Source of the DNA: Reclinomonas americana ATCC 50394 | Taxonomy: Eukaryota > Jakobida > Jakobea > Jakobida | Reading direction: 5' to 3' | DNA: 35,620 bases | Assembly (NCBI GenBank): GCA_048213135.1 | Contig: PS015064.1 | Span: 117,060 to 152,679, forward strand | Part shown: positions 10,071-21,109 of the stretch, piece after piece | How positions within the stretch are numbered: the stretch's first letter is position 1 | Layout of the letters: each line of letters starts with the position of its first letter | Program-made: the position numbers and the translations under genes | The notes under the pieces: model-generated | Databases searched by the model: none | What the model saw: only the letters and a program-made list of their open reading frames with translations | What the model was told of the DNA's origin: nothing

Positions 10071-10108
<38 letters not shown>

Positions 10109-11190
10109 TTTCTCCACCGTCTTCCTCCCTTGTGCGCTCATTTGCCTCCCCAGTCATCCACCCCATCCTTCCCGCACAAGCTCGATCCGAGTATCTGCTC
10201 AAGATGCGCCGGCTATGATTCAGCCATCACGTTGGGCAGTCTATCATGGTGAGCATTTCGATACCAAAGTGTGTGAGGTGGCGTAACTGCCGACTGAGTC
10301 TGCTCTCTCTCTCTCTTCTCTTGTAGGAGGTTGTGTGTGCAGAAGCTTCCCTCGTCTTGCCTCTTGAGCAAACCGCGTGTTGGTATCTGGTGCTGATCGG
10401 TGAGTTTGTCAGGTGAGACAGAGCAGATGTCTCTCCTCTTCCTCCGTTCCTTTGCTCACAGCGCACCGACATGCAGGCACCTTGGAAGCACGTTCCCCTC
10501 GTTGTTCCGTGACGATGACAGACGTGCTGTGCATCGCCCATTGCCGGCTGTCACCTCACTCACGCGACTCCCCACCCGCATCCCACCATGCACGAAGCAG
10601 GTGTGTGGCCTTGTTCGTGTCGTAATCTTTCTCTCTCCTCCTTCCCTCCCACTCACATCATTCATGCAGGTCGTGCTTGTCATGCAGAGTGTGGCTGGGT
10701 GGATGTACACATGTGTGTCGTGATGTGCGATGGATGGCCTGGTCGGTGGATCGTTTTTGAATCCCGGGCTGGCAAGTCGGAGCGGATCGATGGTGTGTGC
10801 ATCTTGGTTGTTGCTGTCACTGTCGAGCGACGATGGTGGTGGCCATGGGAGACTTACACGTGCTCGGCTAGCAACATGTGGTGAGTGCATATTCTGCGCC
10901 TGCGTTGAGGAACAAGTTGGCGAGACTTGGAGATACTGACTTTGTTCTATGTGTGATCTGAACACAGGCGTGATGGCAAGTAACTGGCCACTGGCACGCA
11001 TGCAGCATGGCAACTCGTGGTTCCGTGCCTCACAGTACACGCGTGAGACGATTCACCGACCGACTTTGAGTGTGATTGAAGGCACGAGGCATTGGTTGTG
11101 ATTTGGGTGGGAGGAGGCGAGTCTCACAACACAGCTGCCTCGTCCATCGCTGTGCTGCTGCACTGGTCACTCCTTTCATGTTCCTTGTGT
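9503..11190 (+). repeat. Conserved 3' flank of WD40 copy 3
   Basis: Third paralogous flank. Landmarks: TC tract 10075-10110, intron-like block from gtgagcatttcg (about 10250) to cttgtag (10327), block ending catgcag at 10476, donor gtgtgtgg near 10600 with acceptor cattcatgcag near 10669, and the terminal segment gtgtgattgaaggcacgag near 11072. Homology to the other flanks ends near ttccttgtgt (11190). A stretch at about 9760-9850 has no obvious counterpart in copies 1 and 2. Confidence 0.7.
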
Positions 11191-11394
11191 ATGTAACAAG
11201 AGTGCTCTGGCACACGAGCGTGGGGGTGTATTCATCGCTACGAATAATAATTGCTCGCTGCGAAGAACTCTCTGCATATCATTCAAAACAAACCACCACA
11301 ACAGCTAAGAAAAACGATGCCTCGGCTATCTCTCCTACTCTTGCAGCCAATGTCTCTTCTCCAACCTCTCCTTCTCTCTCTCTCTCCCACTCAC
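11191..11394. other. Convergent intergenic spacer
   Basis: About 200 bases between flank copy 3 (plus) and the stop codon of the NLR-like gene (minus). It contains an A-rich piece around 11270-11320 and a TC tract at 11370-11390. No gene seen. Confidence 0.5.
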
Positions 11395-14300
11395 TCAATC
11401 ACGACGCACGTTCGTAAAATCTGGCAAAAAGGAACCCACAATTCGCTGCAACAGCGGCTGCGCTGGTGGGCCGGCATGTGCCCCGTACTCTCTCGCCTCT
11501 CCGTCCTGCTTCAAGCTCCACATCCGCATCGTACGGTCGTTTCCACCAGCTACGATCCAGCGTCCACACGGCGACATTGCTGCCGTGAGCACCGCGCCAC
11601 CAAACGCATCGAGTCGATGTACTTCCTTGCCGGCACCATCACCAATCACCGACCACATTCGCACGGTGCCGTCGTCGCTAGCCGACAGGATGTGGCTCCC
11701 GTCGGCAGTCAGTGTCACAGAATTGATCCACTTGGCGTGTCCGACTAGCTCGCGCACGCATTCGCCAGTCGAGGCAGACCAAACACGCACCGTCGCGTCG
11801 GCGCTTCCCGACACAATGTGCTCGCCGTCGGGCGTGACGGCAACAGAGACCACATTGCCACGGTGCCCACGAAGTCGTCGCACTTCACGACCACGAGGTT
11901 CGACAGTGGACCACACATGTAATGTGTCGTCGCTGTTGGCCAGTACCACGTGCTGTCCGTCAGGCGTCAGGGCCACGCCATTGAGAAACTGTGTGTCGAC
12001 TGCTATGCATTGTAGCTCCTCGCCACTTGCTAAAGACCACACGCGCACAGTTTCGTCAAAACTGCCCGACACGATACGCTCGCCGAGAGAGTCCACCAAC
12101 ACTGACGTCACGCGATCGAGATGGCCGGCGCACTGCCGTATCTCTTCGCCAGTGCTTGCCGACCACACCCGCACCGTTCGGTCGTAGCTGCCGGAGACCA
12201 CGAATCGACTGTCGGGCGTCGTGGTCACAGTGCCGACTTCGCCTGTGTGGCCGAGCAGCCGTTGCAACTCTTCGCCGTTTGTCACAGACCATATGCGCAC
12301 TGTACGGTCTTGACTGCCAGTCACAATGAGGTTGCCATCCGACGAGACCGACACCGACAGGACCCAGCCAGCGTGGCCGTTGAGTCGTCGTACTTCCTCG
12401 CGGCTGGCCAGTGACCACTGTCGCAATGTGCGATCCCAGCTTCCCGACACGATAAGCCGACCATCGGGTGACACCGACAGTGATCCCACAACTTCCGAGT
12501 GACCCTCGAATCGACGAACCTCTTCGCCGCTGGCCAACGACCACACGCGAATCGTCTTGTCGTGACTTCCGGACACTACGTACTGCCCGCCGGGGAGCAT
12601 CGACAGGGTCCACACCCAACCAGTGTGACCTTCCATACGGCGCACCTCTTCGCCTGTCGCAAAAGACCACACTCGCACCAACTGGTCTTCGCCACTCGAC
12701 ACGATGTACTCGCCGTTTGGTGACACCATCAGCGACCACACCCAACCGGCAGCCACGTTCACGCATCGCACTTCCACGCCAGTGGCGACGGACCACACTC
12801 GCAAGTTGCCATCTTCGCCGCCAGAGACTACGTGCTGGTTGTCGGGGGTAACCGCGACTGCACGCGCTTCGCCAGCGTGCCCACGCAGTTTCCACAGCGC
12901 ATCGCCGCTAGCGAGCAGCCAGATGCAGACGACGGAATCGCGACCGGCAGACGCTGCGTGCTGTCCATCCGTCGAGACCGCCACAGCATTTACGGGACTG
13001 GAATGGCCCACCATCTCTCGCACTGGTTGATCACCACTGATTAAGGACCACATGCGCACTGAGCGATCTTCGCTGGCAGAAAGCACATACTGGCCGTCGG
13101 TCGTCACTGCCACTGACGTCACACGGTTCGTGTGGCCCACAAACTTCTTCACCTGCTTGCCACTGGTGAGTGACCACACGCGCACAGACCGGTCGTCGCT
13201 ACCGGATACCACGTGCAGACCATCCGGAGTCACCGCCACCGACGACACGCGATCCGAGTGACCCTCTATGGGCTTCCTCGGCCACATGACGCCCTCAACA
13301 TGGGCATCACGAAAGTCGGCATCACGAGCAAACGCCAAAGACAAGTTTGCATGGCTCAGATCCGCTCCGCACCACACCGATCCGTGCATCACAGCGTCGC
13401 GCAAATCCGCACCGCGCACTCGAACACCTGACAGATCGCGTGCCGAGAAGGAAACCTCCGCCAGGCAGAGGGCGCTGGCGGCGCTCGACGCCACGGTACC
13501 GAGCCATTCCTCCGATCGCGAGCGAGACAGTGCGATAGAGTGCCACAGTGACTTCTGCAACGCGTCGTCACCGCGCAATCGATCCGCAACAAACGAAAGA
13601 ACCGAGTCGAGTCCCTTCCACCACAAGGCAAGCCAGTGAGTTGATGATGACGACAACACAGAAGATAGCGGCCACGCGTGCTCAACTTCATCGCCACCGG
13701 CAAGTGCTCGTCGACCAGTGAACCCGGATCCGGAGCCGACACGATCCATACGATCCTACGCAACAAGAAAGTGATACAACTGAGTGATGCGTAGAGTAAA
13801 GAACTCTCAGCTGTCGCCTAACCTGCAAGTCAATGTGCTCCAGCGCCAGAAGTTGCACATCAGCCATCCATGCCTGTGCCGCAAAGAATTCCAGCACCGA
13901 CTTGTGCATGAACTCCACTCGCTGCCCCATCGCGCCGAGTTGGCTCCACTTGAGCAAAGCCTTGAAGGAGTGAGAGAGAGAGAGAGAGATGAACTCAGAT
14001 TGCATTTCCAGGTGTGTAACGAGGGATAAGAAAGAGCATAAAGGCAACAGAGCAAGATAGACAGCAATGTACAACCACGCAATCATACACGAAACTGCAC
14101 GAACTACGGTATTCTGCACGTCATCGTCACGCGAAAACCGATCGGACCAAAGATGCCACATGGCGGAGCCATGCTGTGAATGCAGCGTTAGTGCATCAAG
14201 AGGCAACTTATCGGAAAACAAGACGAGTCGAATACCTCGCTTTGCTGCACAAATGTAAGCGAGTGCTGCATCATGTCGCTGGCCAACTCGGCACAAAAGT

Positions 14301-14791
14301 CCCACACGCGTTCACTAAACTGCGCTTCGTCGACCTCGTCACCAAACACCTATTGCACATGCGCATGGCTGAGATCGCTTCTGCAGCAGATACACGCACG
14401 CACACACACACATTCACACCTGTCGTATGTTCACTTGATGATGCACAAATTCCCAGTGTATCTTGCGCCGGGCGAACAGATCATACAGAAAACTGCGAGT
14501 CACCCGTCGCGTTGCCGCATGTTGTAGCTCCTCCAGCACCAGGACAATCATATTCAACGTTAAAGGCTGCAAGCAGAATGCAGTAAGTCTTATAGAACAC
14601 ATACAGCGAGGGAGAGAGAAAAAACATGCGATGCGTGATAGGAGAGACACTGATGCACCACAGTGCAGCTGCGAATACACAATCAACTGCACTGCAAATA
14701 TGGACTCTCGCCAGTTCAGATCAATGTGACAGCACGCGACAGATAAAGTGCATACCATGAACAGTATTGTAGAGACAAACAACTGAAGAAC

Positions 14792-14831
<40 letters not shown>

Positions 14832-14898
14832 CCGCACCACAAATCACACAGAACTCAAGAACGCACAGAGCAAGATGGGTAGCGTGCGTGCACGAAGG

Positions 14899-14946
<48 letters not shown>

Positions 14947-15807
14947 TGCAAAAGAGATTCGACAACTCACCGATCTCGACAATTCTGCTAGTCCGGGAAC
15001 CTGACAGATTTGCCGCTTCAAGTCTCCTGACGAGTGCGCTCCCGGACGCGTCTCGGCAAACCTGTGGCAAGAGCAGACACGCAAGAAATCATCATTTCAG
15101 CTTCTCGACTGCGCCTGTATCCGACCGTTGAGATGAAGAACCAAACTTTTGCAGGAACAAATCAACGTCGGCGTCGGCAAAATGTCGCAAGATACAACGT
15201 GCCAACGTGCGCTCTTGCTGTGCAAAGCGCTCGGCTCGTGACAATGTCGGATTGACCGGAGAGAAGCACTGCTCAGCCCAGAAATTGCCGATTCGACTGA
15301 TGAGCTCGCGTCGGACAGACACAACGACCAAAACATTGGGATACCGCTGGAAAGGAAAGAATTCTGCGAGTAAGTGCATGTACAGATGATAGCCCACAAC
15401 TGTAGGACACAACAAAACCTCCAGTTCATGATGAACATAGAGATTGCCCGGTATTTCACCACACTCGTCGTACCCGTCGAGAATAAGCACAACAGTGCCG
15501 ATACGATCAAACTGTACACCGAATGTCAGTAAGATAAGCCTATAAGGCTCGTGAAGATGCATACGTGCACACATACACGCACCTCTTCATCGAGATGCAG
15601 AAAGAGTCGTTCATCTCCAACAGCCGCGTTAGTCTGCCGCAGTAGGTACGGCAACAGCTCACCCGGCTGATCAAGTACTTCGCGTCGAGGTATGCTCGGC
15701 AGCCGTGCCCACAACACAAGCGTGTCAGGGCGCTGCTGTAATCCACCGGCCAGCTGCCGTAGGAGAACTGACTTTCCGCCACCCGACCAGCCGGCTACAA
15801 CCATGAC
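11395..15807 (-). CDS. NLR-like STAND receptor: NACHT ATPase, pentapeptide repeats, 14 WD40 repeats
   Basis: Exons in transcript order, all frame- and phase-consistent: 15807-15583, 15511-15147 (perhaps with a further 72-base intron 15418-15347), 15061-14971, 14566-14420, 14349-14236, 14173-14096 (end uncertain), 13960-13823, 13755-11395; 1172 residues visible. Exon 1 carries Walker A (GWSGGGKS), exon 2 Walker B (LILDGYDEC) and a sensor-1 strand (VLVVVSVRREL). The exon 3/4 junction gives LAELSRSPLTLNMIV, a classic NACHT segment, and 13960-13823 the winged-helix end motif FMHKSVLEFFAAQAW. The last exon begins with a helical linker, then pentapeptide repeats (ADLSHANLSLAF) and 14 WD40 units, i.e. 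two propellers. STAND proteins bind ligand through such repeats, then exchange nucleotide and oligomerise; many act in immunity or allorecognition. The N-terminal effector domain is not identified: the first visible exon starts at the P-loop. Confidence 0.88.
14567..14970. repeat. GA microsatellites in the 404-bp intron of the NLR-like gene
   Basis: The intron between the LAELSRS and PLTLNM exons begins with a consensus donor (gtgagt on the minus strand) and ends cttgcag. It holds two GA tracts on the plus strand (about 14796-14822 and 14903-14942). No additional exon is recognisable inside it. Confidence 0.75.
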
Positions 15808-16039
<232 letters not shown>

Positions 16040-16080
16040 CTGTCTGTCTCTCTCATGTCGATCATGCAGGTCTGGTGAAA

Positions 16081-16270
16081 ATGAGGCCACCGACCTTCCT
16101 GCAGTACGGCGATCGAGTGTACATTGGGCATCCGGCTTCAGTGGGCTGGGTGTTGATCGAAGGGTGTGTCTGCCACCGCTGTGTGTGTGAGAGAGAGGCT
16201 GCTCACTCATTTGCAATCGTGAACGCGCCCGCAGAGCCTCCAGCGACGGTGTCGGTGTGATGCGCAACAG
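16081..16270 (+). other. Candidate first two coding exons of a plus-strand gene (tentative)
   Basis: An ATG at 16081 opens MRPPTFLQYGDRVYIGHP up to 16163 (donor gtgtgt). A 36-base exon at 16235-16270 continues in the matching phase with SSDGVGVMRN. The pattern FLxxGDxVxx...GxxxxxG...D is reminiscent of the N-terminus of inositol-trisphosphate-receptor-type domains, but the match is short. The gene would run into the gap at 16535. The same bases also allow a minus-strand exon (16178-16095, 28 codons, phase 0, ending SPYCRK) that could join the P-loop exon of the NLR-like gene. Only one reading can be right, and I cannot decide. Confidence 0.3.
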
Positions 16271-17617
16271 GTTTGTCTGTGTGTCACGCCGCGCTTTCAC
16301 GAGCCTGTAACTCGAGTATTGCTGTTCCTTAGCTTTCTGCTGTCGCCCTCCCACTTCTCACGTCTCTCCCAACACACGCTTCCTCCTACCTTCACTTCTG
16401 TTTTTTTCGACACGTCCAGTTCTTGTGGTTCTCCTTGCTCTTCCCCTTCTTCCCCCTCTTCTTCTTCTTGTACTTCTTGTTCTCCCTCTCTCTCTCTCTC
16501 TCTCTTCTTCTTCTTCTTCTTCTTCTTCTTCTCCNNNNNNNNNNNNNNNNNNNNNNNNNNNNNNNNNNNNNNNNNNNNNNNNNNNNNNNNNNNNNNNNNN
16601 NNNNNNNNNNNNNNNNNNNNNNNNNNNNNNNNNNNNNNNNNNNNNNNNNNNNNNNNNNNNNNNNNNNNNNNNNNNNNNNNNNNNNNNNNNNNNNNNNNNN
16701 NNNNNNNNNNNNNNNNNNNNNNNNNNNNNNNNNNNNNNNNNNNNNNNNNNNNNNNNNNNNNNNNNNNNNNNNNNNNNNNNNNNNNNNNNNNNNNNNNNNN
16801 NNNNNNNNNNNNNNNNNNNNNNNNNNNNNNNNNNNNNNNNNNNNNNNNNNNNNNNNNNNNNNNNNNNNNNNNNNNNNNNNNNNNNNNNNNNNNNNNNNNN
16901 NNNNNNNNNNNNNNNNNNNNNNNNNNNNNNNNNNNNNNNNNNNNNNNNNNNNNNNNNNNNNNNNNNNNNNNNNNNNNNNNNNNNNNNNNNNNNNNNNNNN
17001 NNNNNNNNNNNNNNNNNNNNNNNNNNNNNNNNNNNNNNNNNNNNNNNNNNNNNNNNNNNNNNNNNNNNNNNNNNNNNNNNNNNNNNNNNNNNNNNNNNNN
17101 NNNNNNNNNNNNNNNNNNNNNNNNNNNNNNNNNNNNNNNNNNNNNNNNNNNNNNNNNNNNNNNNNNNNNNNNNNNNNNNNNNNNNNNNNNNNNNNNNNNN
17201 NNNNNNNNNNNNNNNNNNNNNNNNNNNNNNNNNNNNNNNNNNNNNNNNNNNNNNNNNNNNNNNNNNNNNNNNNNNNNNNNNNNNNNNNNNNNNNNNNNNN
17301 NNNNNNNNNNNNNNNNNNNNNNNNNNNNNNNNNNNNNNNNNNNNNNNNNNNNNNNNNNNNNNNNNNNNNNNNNNNNNNNNNNNNNNNNNNNNNNNNNNNN
17401 NNNNNNNNNNNNNNNNNNNNNNNNNNNNNNNNNNNNNNNNNNNNNNNNNNNNNNNNNNNNNNNNNNNNNNNNNNNNNNNNNNNNNGTACGACGTACTCCT
17501 CCTCTCTCTCTCTCTCTCTCTCTCCTCTTCCTTCTCTCCGTTTCCGTACTTAGTCTCGTCTTCTTCGTCTCTACTACGCGTCCCGTCCTCTACGACGACA
17601 CTTCGTACTTGTTACGT

Positions 17618-17660
<43 letters not shown>
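16271..17660. other. Pyrimidine-rich repeats and a 951-N assembly gap
   Basis: From about 16320 the plus strand is T/C rich, with TC (16485-16505) and TTC (16503-16533) repeats, then N from 16535 to 17485, then more TC tracts (17500-17524, 17621-17659). No coding feature can be supported in the sequenced parts. Confidence 0.8.
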
Positions 17661-17665
<5 letters not shown>

Positions 17666-17695
17666 GTCCCTGTCTCTCATGCACACGAGCGCTAC

Positions 17696-18099
17696 CACGC
17701 AACGAGACACTCCACGGCCGAGAGGTTGGTTGGGTCATCAGGCAGCGGAAGCACGGTGCGAATTGCAGTGGCGTCATGGAGTGCAGCAATCTTATGTGCC
17801 ACAATCTGCGGCGCTTCCGGCAATGGCGGTGGCAGCGGCGCCAGTGATACGGGTGGTGACGAAGAGACGACATCTGAGGCACCCACATCGAAATTGTCGT
17901 CCCCCGCAGTGACGGCCCGAGACGCTGCACAACCACCTCCGCACAGGCGCCGGCGTGAGCGCAGGAGATATCTGTGGGCAAAGAACACAAGGGTGAAAAG
18001 ATGATGCACATCCACATAACTCACGCACACATACACGCACGCACGCACACACACATACACACACACGCACGCACACACACACGCACACACGCACGCACG

Positions 18100-18142
<43 letters not shown>

Positions 18143-18322
18143 GAAGCGGCCAAACCTGACTTCCAGACGAGTGCTCGACCGAACCGAACCCAACGCATTC
18201 TCAGGTACAATCCTGCCACAAGGTGCACTAGACAGATGCAGAGCGGTGGCACTGTGTATCCGGAGCTCGCAAGTCGCGGTCGTGTCGCGGACACGAGTCG
18301 CAAAAGAGTCCTCGAGTGCCAT
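17696..18322 (-). CDS. Two candidate minus-strand exons, protein unknown
   Basis: Exon a, 18322-18156, starts at an ATG with G at -3 and +4 (MALEDSFATRVRDTTATCEL). Exon b, 17971-17696, follows a strong acceptor (ctttgcccacag). Phases agree (AG|A), giving RLEVRYLLRSRRRL across the junction, then a Ser/Pro-rich stretch (VSLAPLPPPLPEAPQIV) and a segment VLPLPDDPTNLSAVECLV before a donor gtagcg. The 184-bp intron between them contains a CA repeat. They may be the 5' part of the NLR-like gene downstream, with the linking exons in the 16535-17485 gap, or a separate gene. No domain recognised. Confidence 0.35.
18001..18141. repeat. CA microsatellite
   Basis: Imperfect CA/CGCA tract on the plus strand, becoming pure CA from about 18105 to 18141. 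It lies in the putative intron between the two candidate minus-strand exons. Confidence 0.9.
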
Positions 18323-18344
18323 TGCGCAGCGCGCGCGCGCTTGA

Positions 18345-18346
<2 letters not shown>

Positions 18347-18411
<65 letters not shown>

Positions 18412-18446
18412 NNNNNNNNNNNNNNNNNNNNGAGAGAGAGAGAGAA
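18347..18446. repeat. CA and GA microsatellites with a 20-N gap
   Basis: A short CA run is followed by (GA)n from 18359 to 18411, 20 N (18412-18431) and more GA to 18446. Confidence 0.9.
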
Positions 18447-18716
18447 GATACAACACACTGTGTTCTTCCGGAAGTCCGCTGTGGTGATGCCGGTCTCCCG
18501 CAAGTCCGCTAAGAAACTGCGCGCAATGTTGTTTGAAACAAGTTTCAAAGGATGCCCCGAAGGCATCTTCGAAGTTCCCCAAAGGCAACACGGCGTCGGC
18601 GACGACGGTGACACACCATCGTATATGCATCGATGTCGGAAACACAAAAAAATGCTGGAGGTCTCAAGAGTTTCGAGGAGTGCAGACGTATATTGTTTCA
18701 TTTGGTGAATGGTTTC
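18447..18716. other. Unassigned stretch, open in several frames
   Basis: About 270 bases of non-repetitive sequence. On the minus strand one frame reads SNNIARSFLADLRETGITT..., another NFEDAFGASFETCFKQHC; the plus strand is also open. Codon bias does not choose between them, so I call no gene. It could hold a further upstream exon of the candidate minus-strand gene. Confidence 0.3.
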
Positions 18717-19845
18717 ACTCCACTGCAGCACCCTCCCCTCCTCGCTGTGTCGACTCTTGCTCTTGAAGCGGTGGCGGTGAGACCTTCGGTCTCATCGCCC
18801 CATCCCTCTCTGAGTCTACCTCTCCACATGCAACAGCGAGGAATCGGAGATACCTCCCTCACGTGAGCTGAGATGCAATGCATCCACCACTGCAGCACCC
18901 CCTCCCCTCCTTGCTGTGTCGACTCTTGCCCTTGAAGCGGTGGCGGTGAGACCCTTCGGTCTCACCGCCTCTTCACTCTCTGAGACGATCTCTTCACGTG
19001 TAACAGTGAGGAACCGGAGATACCTCCCTCACTGTGTGCCGAGATGCAATGCATCCACCACTGCAGCACCCTCCCCCTCCTCGCTGTGTCGACTCTTGCC
19101 CTTGAAGCGGTGGCGGCGAGACCTTCGGTCTCACCGCCCCATCCCTCTCTAGAGTCTATCTCTCCACATGCAACAGTGAGGAACCGGAGATACCTCCCTC
19201 ACCGTGTGCTGAGATGCAACGCATCCACCACTGCAGCACCCTCCCCCTCCTCGCTGCGTCGCCTCCTGTTCTCGCTCACCGCCCCATCCATCTCTGATCT
19301 CTCCACATGCAACAGTGAGGAACCGGAGATACCTCCCTCACCGTGTGCTGAGATGCAACGCATCCACCACTGCAGCACCCTCCCCTCCTCGCTGTGTCGA
19401 CTCCTGTTCTCTCTAACCGCCCCATCCCTNNNNNNNNNNNNNNNNNNNNNNNNNNNNNNNNNNNNNNNNNNNNNNNNNNNNNNNNNNNNNNNNNNNNNNN
19501 NNGCCCCATCCCTCTCTGAGTCTTATCTCCACATACGACAGTGTGGAACTGGAGATTCCTCCCTCACTGTGTGCCGAGATGCAATGCATCCACCACTGTA
19601 GCACCCTCCCCCTCCTCGCTGTGTCGACTCCTGTTCTCTCTCACCGCCCCATCCCTCTCTGAGTCGATCTCTCCACATGCAAGAGCGAAGAACCGGAGAT
19701 ACCTCCCTCGCCGTGTGCTGCGATGCAACGCATCCACCACTGCAGCACCCTCCCCCTCCTCGCTGTGTCGACTCCTGTTCTCGCTCACCGCCCCATCCCT
19801 CTCTGAGTCGATCTCCACGTGCAACTGTGAGACCAATGCCATCCC
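18717..19845. repeat. Tandem array, about 140-171 bp units, long units carrying a UUCG-type hairpin
   Basis: Seven or more units, each with ctgcagcaccctcccc (or ctgtag), starting at 18723, 18890, 19061, 19231, 19370, 19596 and 19740; a 73-N gap lies at 19430-19502. Each unit also has gatgcaatgcatcc or gatgcaacgcatcc, and ggagatacctccctc. Units 1-3 carry an inverted repeat: GGCGGTGAGACC, a 3-4 base loop, GGTCTCACCGCC (18773-18799, 18942-18969, 19112-19138), with a cttcgg core. Later units lack the left arm and are about 30 bases shorter. Period is not a multiple of three, so it is not a coding repeat. Confidence 0.88.
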
Positions 19846-20233
19846 TCCTCTCGGAGCTGAATGCATGAGACACCTTCTCTTGCTCTTCGCGCTGTGCACA
19901 ACCCTCTCATAGTGACCCACCAGCCATGTGTTTCTCTGCTACTCACCTCACTGTGGATCAAGAGAGGCGACCTACCTCATCCTCGGCATCTCTCTCTCGC
20001 TCTCCCTCACTCTCTCAGCCCTCTTATTTCTCCGGCCTCCGTTTGCATATGCATTCTTGCACGCTGTGGGAATATGCAGCACGTGAGACGCTGCTGCGTG
20101 GCGGAGCAAGCGCGACGCGCGGGCGACAAAGTTCACTCAGACAAACACACCTGACCGAGATGCCGATCGCACCTCTGTGAATGTCACGCACAGAATGCAG
20201 AGTGCACAGTCATTCAGAGCAGCACTCTTCGCA
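19846..20233. other. Spacer without recognisable gene
   Basis: Contains a TC-rich stretch (about 19985-20035) and otherwise mixed sequence. No homology to the neighbouring repeats and no convincing frame. Confidence 0.4.
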
Positions 20234-20740
20234 TCATGTCACAGCACTGCAAGCAAGAAGCGCGCGTGATAGACGATGGCACAGAGAAATCAGCGACGTC
20301 CCGTTTCCAGGATCGCGTAATTTTCCGACTCTTCCACGCAGCACTCGGGGTGTGTACCGCTCTGTGCCGTCTGCACTGGCGATCACAGCAGCACCTTCAG
20401 ATACAAGCTTTGTGCCTTGCATCGATGCCGCATATCGTCTGTGCAGTGCAGCGCACCACGCATCTTTTGCGACGCATCCGGATCCCGGAGAATCAAGGCG
20501 TGCGAAGTGCACCTGCGTTCGGTGACCACAGATCACGCAGCAAACGTGTCCATCCCTCTCTTCCCGTCTAGGTACTTGTACCGACCCATGTGGAAGCTGT
20601 CTCCTGCAAAAGGCAGTACTCCTTGCACTCCTGAGTTTTCCCGCCACCACCTTCGCGTCTAGAAACCAGTGAACGTAGAGGCCACCGACCGAGCGATGCC
20701 GTTCATCGGTGCCAACTCCGTTCGCCTTCTTACTTTGCAT
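20234..20740 (-). CDS. Hypothetical protein (uncertain)
   Basis: A single 168-residue ATG-to-stop frame. The middle part contains CCVICGHRTQVHF and, later, CVAKDAWCAALHRRY, which might be a Cys/His metal-binding element. The end is basic (YTPRVLRGRVGKLRDPG). I do not recognise a family. The frame may be part of a spliced gene or of a mobile element adjoining 21110-22431, or chance. The opposite strand is also partly open. Confidence 0.25.
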   Translation of the reverse strand: MQSKKANGVGTDERHRSVGGLYVHWFLDAKVVAGKLRSARSTAFCRRQLPHGSVQVPRREERDGHVCCVICGHRTQVHFARLDSPGSGCVAKDAWCAALHRRYAASMQGTKLVSEGAAVIASADGTERYTPRVLRGRVGKLRDPGNGTSLISLCHRLSRALLACSAVT

Positions 20741-21109
20741 ACCTGTAGGGCGAGAGCCAATCTACGCATACCAATTCACCGTGCTGAATTAAACCACGAA
20801 ATGCACCACCGGCGGCCGTCGCAAGTTGACCAGCACCCCACCCCCTTTAACAGTCGCGCGAGCAGGACTGTCCAGGAGGTCGGACTGTCCGGGTGTTCAG
20901 TGTGCCTTTGGGGAACAATTTTATGCATATTATTCCGGATCCACAGTGCACATGCGTTGTTTTACGTTCAAGTGATCGCGCGACACTGGAATGCCCCCGT
21001 TGTAGCAGCCACTTATTAAACTCCCACCTGCAGTATGCTGGCGTGCATATCAACNNNNNNNNNNNNNNNNNNNNTTCTCCCAAGTGAGAACTGGACTGTC
21101 TTCGGCTGA
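20741..21109. other. Spacer with a 20-N gap
   Basis: Mixed sequence with a 20-N gap at 21055-21074. No coding frame or repeat recognised. It abuts the left inverted repeat of the element at 21110. Confidence 0.4.

Noticed and set aside
11585-13044. Several plus-strand frames of 100-200 codons
   Set aside because: They are shadows of the 786-codon WD40/pentapeptide exon on the minus strand.
18717-19845. CRISPR-like array
   Set aside because: Units are 140-171 bases and similar along their whole length, with no short repeat plus unique spacer pattern; the genome is eukaryotic.
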